Shown here: positions 1 to 12,197 of the stretch, piece by piece | Layout: each line of letters opens with the position of its first letter | Position numbering within the stretch: position 1 is the stretch's first letter | Source of the DNA: Heliocybe sulcata | Taxonomy: Eukaryota; Basidiomycota; Agaricomycetes; Gloeophyllales; Gloeophyllaceae | Direction: 5' to 3' | Length of the DNA stretch: 64,000 bases | Assembly (NCBI GenBank): GCA_004369045.1 | Contig: ML213522.1 | Location: 118,862 to 182,861 of the forward strand | Notes under the pieces: model-generated | Database searches by the model: none | The model's input: only the letters and a program-made list of their open reading frames with translations | What the model was told of the DNA's origin: nothing | Made by a program: the position numbers and the translations under genes

Positions 1-339
1 CTTGACAGCAGACCCTTGTCGCCTGCAAATAAAGAACGAGCGAAGCAATTAATGAGCTCCATCATGGATTACTTCACGCCCATTTTGTTTACTGTCGAAA
101 CGGCAGAACATATGGCTTGCACCGACGTGTTTGCGGATAAGTGGATGCCACTCGTCATCGCACCAGCGCTCGCAAGCGGTGGTGTGGGCAAGCCACTGGA
201 GACGCTGCAGAACATCATAGAGGTTGACTGGGAGAAGGAGGGGCTCTGCGCCGGATGTGCGGCGCTGAAGCGGGGGGAGTGGCGGGAGCAACAAGAGGGA
301 ATATGGGAGAAGATAGGTATATGGCTCGCGGAAGCGTAG
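1..339 (+). CDS. C-terminal part of a BTB/POZ-like protein (5' end outside window)
   Basis: An open frame enters from the left edge and stops at 337-339. It encodes about 107 residues, with no start that can be trusted because the gene is cut by the window edge. The tail has a Cys-x-x-Cys pair (CAGC) followed by a basic stretch and a W-R-E-Q-Q-E-G-I-W-E-K-I-x-x-W ending. This resembles the helical tail with a CxxC and a closing W-x-x-x-P/I-x-x-F/W seen in many expanded Agaricomycete BTB-domain proteins. The BTB fold itself would lie upstream and is not visible, so the family call is an inference from the tail only. It could be another protein with a similar helical end. Confidence 0.45.
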   Translation, partial: LDSRPLSPANKERAKQLMSSIMDYFTPILFTVETAEHMACTDVFADKWMPLVIAPALASGGVGKPLETLQNIIEVDWEKEGLCAGCAALKRGEWREQQEGIWEKIGIWLAEA

Positions 340-1673
340 ATCGTGTCCATCGAAGGTACCGGTATGCGCCGGCTGATCGCTAGCTCTCAGAGAAGGTTTC
401 CACCAGCCACATTGCTATGCAGAGTCGTTGGCATGGGAAGCTCCAGGCTGTGACATGCATACCCGAGCTGATGGCTACGGCCTATGGTGCGCAAGCGGGG
501 ACCCACTGATCCGCCCCCCTGCCATGCTAGAGTGTCGGCCGCCTTGCGCCAACTGCAGGGGTCGATAATGTTCGACAAGGGGACACTTCCGCGCTAGTCT
601 GTGATGCCTTTTTGCAATACACAGGTTGAGCCGATTACTAGCAAGTGCGTACCGATCGGGCAATCGACCCCCACTGCGAGCCGTATTCCGCCCAGCTGCG
701 GGCTACTCGGGCATGCATCAGCGGTGAGATGATGTATTATTGCTAGCGATTTCACTGCTCAGAACCTAACGTCCGGTTAGCGGAGAGGATGGTCGGTTTC
801 GTGCTCTTCTCCTTCCACAATGACCCAGCTTGTCGCGTCGTACCCCGGTCCTCTACCCTGGAGATCCGGGGCAAAGTATAGCGCTACGACAAAGCAAATC
901 ATCGACTGATGCCATGCACGGGAGCTAACGCTGTTAGCCAGGGGGAAGACTCTTGTGTTACAATACCCGCGCCGCACACGGGATATTCCGATGCTTTGGA
1001 AAACCAGGAGCGTGCCACCATATTGTAAGCTGTGTATGTCATGGGCGCGGCGTCGCTCAATATTCTCTAGTCGTGATGGCCTTCTTACCAGAACGTTGTA
1101 TTTTTGAAGACACAGTGTAACTCCACCCGCCGTGCCTGCAGATGGACGATGGTAACCGGGCATAGCCCCGGCATACGCGAAATGCAGCACGGAGCTTCGG
1201 GGTACGAAACGCTGTTTTCCTAGTACCGGTCAAGACCGGAAATGGCCTCCGAAATAAACGCATCCACCCACGTAATGGATATAATATACGCGGAGTCAAA
1301 GCAAGCATCAGGGCTCGGCGGACAATGGCAGAATAGGTTTGTGTTCAAACTTATCATGAAGATGAGAGAACCTTGTGTGGCAGGTGCGTGGCACCGACAG
1401 TGATCGAGAGATGACGATGTCATTCCGAGACGCCATGTCTCACTGTATGCAGGCGCCTCGACTCGCGCCCTCCGGGGCCTACAAACCTCCTGCTCTTCAG
1501 CCACGTTAAACCGAGTACGGCTAGACGCCCACATTGTGGTGAGGACGCTTATATTCATTTGATTTCTTTCAGCCAAATCCGTTACAGCCGAGCCTAGAAA
1601 AGACGAGCTTCTGACAGCCCCTTCTGCTCAGTTATCTCACCTCTGCATCCCATAGACCTTCAATACGCCTCCG
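340..1673. other. Intergenic region, no supported gene
   Basis: Six-frame reading shows only short, low-quality frames without recognisable motifs or convincing splice-linked exons. I see no tRNA, long repeat or clear transposon end. The right part is the likely promoter of the ABC transporter gene starting at 1674. Confidence 0.5.
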
Positions 1674-4445
1674 ATGAACCACGATAGTAATGAGGACAGT
1701 TTGTTACAGGAGTCGTCCTTGTCCAAGGAAAGCGAGAGAAGTGTTCCATCACCTCACATGGCGGAGCCCCTGGCGAATGTCACGACTCATGGCGGCCACA
1801 GTGGCCGCTTGAAGAGTCTTACTTGGGGTATCTTCACTATAGTGTACGAAACCTGTACTCCAGTCCGCTGGAGCATCAGCTCCTTTATCAAGACCGCGCA
1901 GAATATCAGGCAAGACTCAAGAGCTGTGGCGAGGCTGTTCTGGGTTGTCTTCCACCTTGCACCTGTTACCCTGCTGCTCCACCTTTTTGCGACCGTATGG
2001 AGCGCATTTCTTCCTTCGTTGGCGCTCTATTCATACAGCCTCCTATTCCGCATAGTAAGTGGTACATTCTTCGCAGCATTCATTTGTTCATCAGCAGCAG
2101 ATCACGACGGGCATCGTTCGAGGAGATCCACAGATATGGAACGTCAAGCTGATCCTTCTCGTCTTCGTGATGTCGAGTGTGATACGTGTGGCGGTTGACT
2201 GGCTTCTGTGAGCAGCGTCGATGCTTCGCTAGATAGTTCCATCCTGATGGAGGCCTAGCCGAGACACAACAGCCTTGCTCAGGAGTCACCTCCGAGGACA
2301 TTTTCTGCCTTCCCTGGTCACGGGTGAGCTATCTACCTACACAACGGTGAAGCTTCCCTGAGACCGTCTTGCTCATCGCAGCATCGCTGTCGCTGGATCT
2401 CCAGACTCTTCAAGGTGCGTGCGCTCCCTCCTATATTCATCTTCATGCATTCAGAAATATTCAGATCCCAGGATTGCCTCTTATTTTCCAAAAGAATATC
2501 TATTCGAGGACGCAGCACCTGGATGGGAGGCAATCGGGGAAGGTTGCAGACTCATAGGCATCGGCATCACATTCTTATCTCACGTTATTGTCGTCCTCTC
2601 AATCTTGCCGAAGGAGGACGAGCTCACACCTGGGACATGCTCGCTCTGGTTCACAGCTTATCTTGCTCTTCAGTACTTGCGTCCCTTAGACGGAGCCGCA
2701 AAACGCCGTAAGTCCAGTGCCACTGCATCCGTCGGATGTTCCTCGGACACCTTGTTTCAGCGTTTATATTCTACTCGGACAACCCTATCTATGAGAGATT
2801 GAGCATCTTATATAGGACCGCATTTTCCCCAGACATGCGGGAGAGTCTGGCATCTGACGGTGGGGCGCCGTTCCTCGCCCGAGGTAAGTCGGCCATCTTA
2901 TTCATATTGGGCCAGTCTTAACGGATGCCACCAAACTCAGAATTCCGGAAAGCAAGTCAAGCGTTAGGACCGGGAAGGAATGATCCATCGCAACTACGAT
3001 ATACGATCCCCAAACCATGGTACTGGGCTATCTCACAGCAGATTTTGATGGAGCTACCTCTAGTATGTCACGCTCCCGCAGGCAATGATGAAGCCTTTAT
3101 ACTATTGCTAGGTTTCATTCCTGTGCTTAGAGCTTTGGAAGTTCACCCCTGCGTCGTTAATTTCCATCTTCCTGGTTTGGCAAGGACAGAACTCCCTTCG
3201 ATGTAACGTACATTTTGCAGATGCCTGTGCCTCGTTCCGCAGAGCATCTTTATCTGCGGTCACCTTATTCGAGGCCTTGAATATTACCCATAACCGGCCT
3301 ATCACTTCATCATATCCTGACGCTCAACTGAGCACCATCGAAGGTGCAAAAATCTCACTCCGGTGAGCATTCGGATCGAGTTAACGTATACATCTATTGA
3401 CTGTCCTGTATAGCAATGCGTCTTTCGCGTATCCCATTACAAGCTATTATGACGCTTGTCAGGAAGAAGCAAGGACTGTGCTACACGATATCACATTCGA
3501 CATCCTGCCAGGCACGCTTACCCTTGTAGTCGGAAAGAATGGCAGCGGAAAATCCACCCTGTTGAAGTTGGTATCTGGACTATTCAGACCTCAAAGCGGG
3601 GACGTGTTAATCGATACGTTGTCGATGTCCAATCTCAATGAGAGCGACCTCCGCCGCTCCGTTTGCCACCACCCTCAAGAACCCCGATTGTACCCGATGT
3701 CCTTGGTGGAGAATCTGCTCGTCGGACTGGATCACGCTCCAGAACGGAGTTCCATACTTCGTGCAGCGGAACAGGCCGGCATCTTGGATCTTGTGGAGAG
3801 ACTACCGAATGGCTTTGATACCCTAATGGGTTCGGTGGCAACTGCGTACCGTGGCGTTGCCGAGGCGTTCGTGGACGGCGTCTCCACGAGCGATGTCTGT
3901 CCAATGCTGAACCAAGAGTACACAAGACATTTCAAGGTCGGGCCAGTGCTATCACGCAAGTCTCATTTCTTCACGGCCAACGTAGTGTCTAACTGTCTAA
4001 CTAACGATTCGCAGAAGGAGAGAAGCAACGATTGGCACTGTGTGTATCGATTGTCTCAGGTTTCATATCATCCATGCTCACCGGTGCGAACAGAGCCCGA
4101 ACGATATTGAAGCTCGAGAACGAAGATGTTAGGTTATTACTCGTGGACGAACCCGCCTCAGCACTGGACCCAGTGGCAGAAATGGATTACTGCACGAAAC
4201 TTAAGGCATACAGCCGAGGCCGGACTGTAATCGCAGTGACTCACCACTTTGGACAGCTGGCAAGACAAGCGGATATGATCCTGTAGGTTATATCTATAAT
4301 CAATGCGATTTGCCGCTCAGCGTTTCCTCCCTTCAGTTGCATCGAGGACGGCAGGATTGCAGAGAAAGGCAAACATGACGAGTTAATGGAATCTGTAGGT
4401 GTTTATCAGGAACTCTATGACGCCCAACGAAGAAGCGAGTGCTAG
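1674..4445 (+). CDS. ABC half-transporter (TMD followed by one NBD), many introns
   Basis: The N-terminal half carries hydrophobic segments, for example around 1940-2055 and 2105-2207. The C-terminal half is a nucleotide-binding domain. Walker A reads GKNGSGKST near 3535. The signature reads LSQGEKQR once the intron 3956-4014 is removed. Walker B reads LLLVDEP, followed by SALDP, and the H-loop is in VTHHF. Introns I can place are 3363-3413, 3956-4014 (GC donor), 4040-4093 and 4283-4336. With these removed the frame is continuous from the NBD to the stop at 4443-4445. Removing 4040-4093 gives the normal distance between signature and Walker B. 5' introns start at about 2055 and 2208, but the exons between 2200 and 3200 are only roughly placed. 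The start is the ATG at 1674. Substrate is unknown. Half-size TMD-NBD proteins of this kind dimerise in membranes. It is tail-to-tail with EPL1. Confidence 0.8.
3956..4014 (+). other. GC-AG intron in the ABC transporter
   Basis: The donor is GCAAGT after the first base of a Gln codon, and the acceptor is GCAG. Removing these 59 nt restores LSQGEKQR, the ABC signature, in frame. No GT donor nearby gives that result. This is an inference from reading frame and family conservation; no transcript was seen. Confidence 0.7.
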
Positions 4446-4717
4446 TGTACGGCCGTGCTAGATTATGTTATGTTCTCGGGATCTGTCGGACACGCAGAGA
4501 TCAACTTGAATTTATAGTATCACGTAGGATATGATTCAGACACAGCGAAATATTTGGACTTAAAATACATTCTTTACTACACGACAATTCGAACGCAAGA
4601 ACGACGGCATATAAAAAGCGACTACGCTATTGTCAACTGAAGAGTCAGTCAACCGTAATGCAACGGGAGAGCAAATGTCGTGCAGGTACCGTGGCCTCTC
4701 GCCACTGCTGGACTCCG

Positions 4718-7700
4718 CTAAAACCCATTCGGAGCACCGCCAACCATCTGCTGCGCCTGTTGGTGCGGCATGGAAGGTGACGCCATAGGTGTATGAGTTT
4801 GAAGAGGAGGTGAAGAGTGGACTTGGGGCGATGATATATTCACGTTATGCAAGAGTGGGGAGGACGAATGCGGAGTGAGATGTGCGATATTAGCTGGAGA
4901 GCCTTGCATAGCGCTGGGGGGGCGACCTATCATGGCCCGCGATGGCACACGGCCCGGTATACCAGGCATAGGATGTGGAATGCTGATATTTTGGTTGGGA
5001 GGCGACATGGCACCGTTCATATGCATCAGCTGACTCGCGTCCATCCCGTTCACGTTGTGCCCATTTACAGAAGGCGGCCTAGGCGGATGATGATTGGCCC
5101 ACTGCATCTGCCGCTTGGGTGGCAGATTCAGATTGAGGGACGCATTACCCAGAGGGACATTGAAGTTGACGCCGTTCGGTACTACATGGCCAACATATGA
5201 ACCAGGCCCTCGAGGTTGCATACCTGGATTCACCGGTATCGAGAAGCCTTGGCCAGGCTGAACAGGAGGGAAGACGTTCTTGATAACTTCAACTTGCTGC
5301 GGACTGAGATTGCCGTGATGCATGTAAGGAGAGCCGTTCGGAAGTGAGTTGGGGAAGCCGTTCAGCCCAGGGACATGGTAACCATTCACAGGCATGGTCG
5401 GCTGAGTCTGAGAGCTAGGCCGCACAGGTGAGCCATTAGACGCGCTTGAAGATGGGCGATCAAACGGCTGAACACCATCAGGTTGGCCCGCTTGATTCGG
5501 CACCCCCGGACTCTGACCATGCGACAGCGCAGAAGCAATGGCTTCAGCCCCAGAAGAATTTACAGGAGGCTGGCCGGAACCAGAAGCAGAGGTAGAAGGC
5601 GTCGGAGTGGCATTCGAAGCCCGAAGTTGGGCGGGCAAAGAATGCGAGGGCGAAGGCTCTATGGATGGCACATTCGGCTGCGCAATGGGCATCGTAGGCA
5701 GCCCCCTTTGTAACCCAACGGCCGATGATATCCGCACACCACCTTGCATCATCTTGAGGTGGGTCGGAAGAGATACCGGCGCGCCGCCTGATCCAGACGG
5801 CATAGTCAAAGGAACACCATTCGGATGCATAACGCCAGGGTGCGGTGGAGCCATTGGGTGCGGTCTCTGCATATCACGTCGCAGGGCAGGAGAAAGGCCG
5901 AGCTTGAATGGTACCACCGACTGGCTGCGACCATCAGCGTTGACAATGGTGAGCGTCGGATCGTTGGAGAGCGCTTGGAAATCCTGATCGCTGAGGAGAG
6001 TCATAGCTTGTCGCAGGTACCTGAACGCAATCCATCAGCATTCGGTGTTCCATAATAGGCGTATCAACTTACTTGGGATCATAATCGTCGACTAGAACAC
6101 GATCAGATTCCTCAGCACCGTCAGGGCCAATGACAGGTATATCGTCGTCGGCATCATATTTCCATCGTTCCGCAATGCGCAAAGCGCGCTCCTGCTCCTC
6201 CGCCTCGTCGACTTCGCGATCCCGCCGGAAACGCGGCTGATAGCGAGTGTATTCAAAAGGGGAAGCCTCCGTGCCATCGAGCCGTAGTGGCCGAGTCCGA
6301 CGGTCCATCCACGTTCGACCACCACGACCCACGCGACGGCGTATGGCGCGATACACGGGGGCTTCCTCTGGAGAATTCGGCGTAGACGTAGAGAATTTGT
6401 AGTGCCTTTGAAGCCATGACAGCGGTGGCGACTGATGCGGGATCTGCGATTTCGTGAGCGCACGCGTCAGAGAATGTGGCAGGCGGACACTCACATCGAT
6501 ACCGTCTTCCCAGTGATGGTCCCGCTCCTTCATCGCAGCCAGCTCACGCTCGATCTGTTTATTAATTATGGCAGTTCGGTCGCGAGGTTTCATGGCTGGT
6601 TCAACGTGCGGGCTGGGCGAACCAACGTCCCCGCTGTCTCTTGTCCGTAACTTGATGGACGGTGGCATGCGACTGCAAGTTTAGGATGATGTAAGCAAGC
6701 TTGTAGGTATATCAAATATCGCGTAGCGTACCCGGACAGCGGTACATCAGGCTTGGTCTTCTTCGCAACTCGCTCCTTGTCAAACAGTAGCTCCTCGTCT
6801 TCCTTTGCTGCCAGAGCGGGAAACCTCATCCTCAGCTCTACAAAGGCCTGTCGCTTCTCCCAAACTTGTTGTGCCTGCTGCGCGGCATCCCACTTCAGCA
6901 TTTCCCTTTGGTGGACATGCCCGCTCAAATCGAGAGCTAATGCCAACTCCGACTTCAGCCGTACGAGCTTGTCCGAGTAGGACACCTGTGAAGCACGGGT
7001 CTTTCTGACGGCCTTCAGCTCTCGTCGTCTGAAGCAAATGAAGGATTCATTCTTCGTGTCCGTCTCGTCAAACTAAAGAGAAATGGAGTCAATTCTATGG
7101 TACAGAGCGGAGTACGGATATTATCTCACGTTTAGAGCAGGGATGATGCGATGACCACCGCGGTCCATCCGACGATCACGCCAGTAGGGATATATGACTC
7201 TTGCAAGTCGTAGCAACTGGAGGGGTTCAGGCACCCATCCCGGGACCACGAACGTCGCAAACATCGATGGAGGCAACCTCGCAGCAAAAGTATCCTGGTA
7301 ATCCGAGAAAGGAGGGAAGGCCACGCCCTGTTCGAAGCCCTTGATAGTACGAGTGAGATTGCGTTATACCATCGACGATGGGAGATCCTACATGGTGAAG
7401 ATATTCGGTCTTGTCATGGGTGACCTTCTCGAAGACACCCATAACCAGCTCAAATTCATCCTCCGTCATAGCAATCGGCGAGGCAGCTTCAGGTTCTTTG
7501 CCTTTCGATTTGGCACTGCGCTGCGAGGAGCGAGTTGCAGTCCCGCCCGAAGAGACAGCACCTTGCGCGCTGGTGCCCTCCCCTCGAGCTTCCTCGTTGT
7601 TCTTCTCTAACCATTCTTGGTCACGCTCATCCATGAGGTACGTGAACCCGTTAGCAATGCCATCCCGGATCGACTCCTCAACAGAGTCGGACGAGCGTAT

Positions 7701-8190
7701 ATAAGTGGAAGGGTCCGACCAACGTCCTGCGGGATACGCATCGGCGTATCCTTCGAGCACCTCCCTCGAGTCAGGCACTGGGATGTAGGCCGCCTTAGCC
7801 TTCTCGTTGCCTCGGGAGGACCGTAGTGCGTTGTTCTGGTGCCGCTGCGAGGCTGCAGACAATACGGCTTGCAGATGGTGTTCCTAAATAAGGAAATATT
7901 AGTCAGCAAGCTGCGCATTTAATTCTCCCACGTTTCCAGCCAATCAGGAGGCGCCACGCCATGCATTCCAACAGGGGGCGACGCGAGCGACGGTGAGAGC
8001 GGCGACAACTCACATTGGCATCCTCAGCGTCGACACCAGCGGTAGAGACGACTCTGGCCTTCTCCTCCTCCTCATCAAGGACGAGCGGATCGGCATCGAT
8101 GTTGCCCCGGACGACCTTGAGACGAGTCTTGTTGGTGACGCGGTTGCGATTGCGAAGTGTAGATGTGGCGGAGGTGTGGTTTCGAGGCAT
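4718..8190 (-). CDS. EPL1: Enhancer of polycomb-like protein, NuA4 histone acetyltransferase subunit
   Basis: The start at 8190 gives MPRNHTSATSTLRNRNRV, then a fungal EPL1 N-terminus with basic residues and acidic LDEEEEKARV. A donor GTGAGT follows DAEDAN, and the next exon opens with EHHLQAVLSAAS, the usual EPL1 continuation. Later exons carry the YIPVPD motif, the TEDEFELVMGVFEK segment, and the basic GRGGRTWMDRR block with RYQPRFRRDRE. A large final exon (6017 to 4718) is Pro/Asn/Met/Ser-rich, low in complexity and likely disordered. In yeast the EPcA region of Epl1 holds the Esa1-Yng2-Eaf6 catalytic module of NuA4 and piccolo NuA4 on chromatin. The junction DYDPK-YLRQAMTLL crosses an intron at about 6018-6073. 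Other introns are short. It converges with the ABC gene. Confidence 0.92.
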
Positions 8191-9727
8191 ATCATGGAGT
8201 GCAAGAAAAAGCGGCCCAGAGGGGAGTCAAGGAGGCACGGCAGATGTTGCCTCGGGCTCGCTATGCGTGGCAGCGACGGCGCTACGGTTTCGGATGGTCA
8301 GAGCGTCGGTGGGATTGGCCGAGACCCGGTCGGCCCGAATCAATAATTTATGTAATTTCGGGTTTACCCAATCGGCTCGGCTTCAGCCTGTGGCAAGCGT
8401 CCCGGGCTGTGGGCGCGGACGCTGCAAGCTCCTCGTGCGCTCGTCATCCGCGCTGTGGGATGCCCGGTGTATACTACTTGTTAGTAGAGCGACCTTGGGA
8501 AACGAAACCGTCACCCGTAAGGCGCAGGCCGCATGTCACGTGCGACATCCTTACGGGTAGAATGGACCCATCAACACCGCAAAATGCAGAGACCAGAGAG
8601 AATGGATCCAGTCTTGCGCAGGCCGTAGGAGAAATGGACTTACCAGTCTCCAGATGCGCTGCGTGCGCTGTATACACGTTCCCCGCACCTCCTTCTCTCC
8701 CATGCCAAGCGAAGTTCCGACTGCTACAAGCCGCGAAGAACGCAGTGTCTACCATCGCGATCCTCGCATCTGTACACGAAGGAGGCTTTGCTTCACATGA
8801 GAGGAAGCAAATTTCTGTGGGATACAAGAAACGTTAGCGCACGCAACATGAAGCTGCTCCGTAGGGCAAGGGCAGCTGAGCGATAAACGACGAACTCACG
8901 TTGGCAGGAAGAGTCCCGACGACACCATATACGCAGATGATAATGAGCAAAGAGGACGGGAAAAAGACCTGGCGTCAACGAAATGGGGATGCAGTAATAT
9001 GGCTGGTTAGCAACATGAGACAGGCCTAGCTGCGGAACGAGTGAACAACAAAATGCTAACGAGACCCGTCTGCAAAAAGGGATTGAGTTGAAAACCTATA
9101 TCAAGCACGGAGCTAAGAGTCACCTACCACAACATCGAAACTTTTATGCAGACGAGACGGGACAAGTGCGTTGCGCGAGTAGATGAGACTCACTGAACAG
9201 CAAGCAACCGTATCTCCCAAAATCCAAAACCAGCTGACCTGACATCCCGATGGTACACCGCTGTGTTGCTGCACCAGAGCAGCCTGCGAGGTGAGATACG
9301 AGTCTGAGGCCCGAGGGTCAATGCGATGCATAAACGCACGGATACAAGGGCAGGACCCTTCAGCCTCCCAAAGAAGCCACGGGCGCGGGTTTTGCCGAAC
9401 TGACCTCATCTGCAGCATGGCGTCCCGGTTTTGAAAGCGATCTGATTACCAAATACAGGATATGTTCCCGGAAGACTGGGAATATGACCCAAGGTTTCCT
9501 ACGTACACTACTCCTCGCTCAAGTCTCAGTATACTACTCGGTGCTAGCGGTATATGCATTAACAAGAGTCCAGGGGTGCAAATTCACGAATGGAATAAGG
9601 TCGTATAATATTATCTACAGTACAAATGATACCGTGCCTCATTACCTACTCTACAGTGCAATACCTCGACCCGTCATATAATCAAGACACGCAGCACGCC
9701 CGCCGCCATAACCCCAATTCTAATACT
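8191..9727 (-). other. Intergenic region with possible unrecognised membrane-protein exons
   Basis: No full gene can be built. On the minus strand there are short hydrophobic stretches flanked by plausible splice sites. One is VFFPSSLLIIICVYGVVG near 8900-8970, followed by a GTGAGT donor. Another is VSWFWILGDTVACC near 9190-9240, also followed by GTGAGT. Between them is TGLVSILLFTRSAA near 9025-9070. These could be exons of a small polytopic protein between EPL1 and the MFS gene, or remnants of one. The bases just left of 8191 upstream of EPL1 also serve as its promoter. No family is recognised. Confidence 0.25.
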
Positions 9728-12197
9728 CTATAGCGAGGATCCTGACTGGGACGGTGAACCGAGACCTTCCGACCACATCGGCCTCGAAATATCCTTGCTG
9801 ACCCTCGATCGGCCCCTCTCGACATCCGCATCGAGCCTGGCACGCTTCGCTTTCCGCCTTGCCTTGAGCTCCGCAGCTGGCCGGACCATGATCATGAGGG
9901 CGAGTGCAACGACGAGAATGCCTGCCGCCGAAGTGAATATCGCCTTGGGGAACACAGCGACGGTCTCGCTGTATATGGTGGCGAAGATCATCGGTCCGAG
10001 AATCATCTGCCCGGCCGCCTGCAAACTCGCTATCGCGCCGAACAACTGGCCGCTCCCAGTCTTGCTCAGGTCACTCTCTGGTTGTCCGTGTGCCTGGACC
10101 TGCATAATGCACAATGCAAGACTCTGTACTGCCGGAACAACGCCACTCGCAAAACTGCTGATGTTCGAGAAGCCGACGAACATAGCTTGAGATGCCCACG
10201 TGTCGTCGATGGGCGCGAGGGTCACCAGCACGTGCGAGAGTACATCCATCGCGAACGAAACTTTCACCAGTACGAGGTCAAACGAGATTTCGTGAATCAG
10301 CTGGGAAAGTGTGGGCTTCCCAGACTTTTTCACGGCGATAGGTGCACTGGCAACCGTACCGGGAACGCTCTTGGCAGGTTTGGGCTTCGGCTTGAACAAA
10401 GCAATGACAACTGGAACAAATTGATCAGTAAGATCGCCTGGATTTCAATAGAGTGAACGTACATGGCATCACAAGCAGAAGATGGATAGCTCTAGAACCA
10501 CCAGCAAAGGAGATGTAGTAACTTAACTGCTCAGCGCCCCAACCATAGACATGCCCAGCGTATAAATACTTGATCTGAAATATACCCTATGTAAAAGATT
10601 CGGTAAGGCTATCCCGATCGATTTTCGTGAATCTGAGACTCACAGTCGCTAGGAAATATCCAAAGAGCGCGCAAGCCAGGAACGTCAAGTCCCAGTTCGT
10701 GCGGGTTTGGCCGGGCTGTACCTCTGTCTTCTGTGGCAAGAAAACTGCCAGAGGTTTCAGGAAGTCGCGGAAGAAGCCAACCATCCCACCAGCCTTGCCC
10801 GCTGCTAGGTCCGTAGCTTTCTTGGCGGCATTCTTCTCCCTGGCCTGGCGCTTCTGGTCGGCACTGAGACTCTCCGGGAATATGAATAGGGTGAGCAGCA
10901 GGTTTATGAAGCTGCAACAGATCGCTACCCAGAACACATTGGTCACGGACGGGACAGGGTGAAGTGCAGCGTCCGGGCCTGCACGATTGAAGATGGAGGT
11001 AAAGATGGGATGCCGGATGAGGAAAGCGCCAATCACAGGGCCCGCGGAGAAACCAAGATAGAACACGCCGGTGAAGCGGGAGAAGATGTGCGAGCGAGAG
11101 CCGTCGGAGGTACAGTCCGAAATATAGGCCGTAGTTGCTCCTTGAAGGGTCGACCATCCGCCAAGAAGCCCCTCAATGAAAGGCGCCACAATTAATAATT
11201 TGTGTCCGTGGCCGGAGAATGGCGTGTGGGGGGTCGAGACGAGGATGAACGTCAAGTCTCTGAAGAGGCAATTGTTAGGCAGAAGAAAAGGACACGAGGA
11301 GGATCGGGCGTACGTCAGGAAGAGTCCAAGAGTCGAGAATGCTAGGACGCGTGTGCGACCATGCTGCTCGCCGAAATGGCCCCACCAGCCCGTCGTGAGC
11401 GCGGAAAGAGTACCCATGATTACGGTCATCATACTCTGCAAGCGAGCGGCGCGGCTCTGCACAGCGGGGTCTGAGAGACACCGTTTCGAGGGCGTCTTCG
11501 TAGGGTCATCCTCCTCGCCATTGTCGTCCTCGAAGATCACGATTGTCGAATTGCCGGATAAATATTGAATAGATGATTGGTCTAGATGAGGTCCGGCGGG
11601 GTCTAGATACAGATGAGATAAAGATGAAGGATTGTGGATAGATAACGCTGAGTAAGGCGATAAGTTAGATGATAGTGTATGGTTGTAATGGTGGTCGTAA
11701 AGGGCGGAACAAGATAGCTGAGTGAACACTTGCACCCGAGGAGCGAGTGTCATGCCCCGCTAGAATCCGCGTTAGCGAGCGACAAAGGATGCGACGTATG
11801 CACATACAATCACAGATGCGGTCACAGCAAAGGGTGCCAGCCTATAGTCAGCACAGTGAGTGGCATGCTGGTAGCAATGGATAGATAGGGAACGGGATCC
11901 CGAACGGCACCAGGATTGCAACCTCGACACTCACCACAGAGGTCGTGCGCGATAGAACGGCTTCTTCGTCTTCCTCTGCCTGCCCAATAGAGGCTCTGCC
12001 TCGGTTACCACGCTTAGAAGATCTGGAGACATCCTGGTTTGTACGCTCGGACGACCAGAATGGGATACGGACTGCCCGCCGGACCCTTCAACTGTCGGAG
12101 TCACGGCACGGCTAGCAGAACGAGACGGAGAGAAGACAGCCAGGTCGGAGGAAATTATGGGGTCAGGCATGACCTCTATGGACGGCGAGCGCGACAT
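9728..12197 (-). CDS. Major facilitator superfamily transporter
   Basis: The protein has a soluble Ser/Pro-rich N-terminus ending in EAEPLLGRQRK, and then about 12 hydrophobic segments in two halves. The first half includes SALTTGWWGHFGEQHGRTR, the MFS loop 2-3 motif (G-x-x-x-D/E-x-x-G-R-x-R). It also has YLGFSAGPVIGAFL, which resembles the substrate-side helix 5 motif. A basic cytoplasmic loop separates it from the second half (SFAMDVLSHVLV, FSNISSFASGVVPAVQSL, AAGQMILGPMIF). The tail is basic. I chose the ATG at 12197 (MSRSPSIEV); an upstream in-frame ATG at 12314 adds 39 residues. Introns of about 50-90 nt separate the exons. The architecture resembles the TetA/HIAT-type MFS proteins common in fungi. 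Substrate unknown. Confidence 0.85.

Noticed and set aside
4847-6055. Plus-strand frames of 76-149 codons
   Set aside because: Antisense to the low-complexity last exon of EPL1, which is open on both strands by composition.
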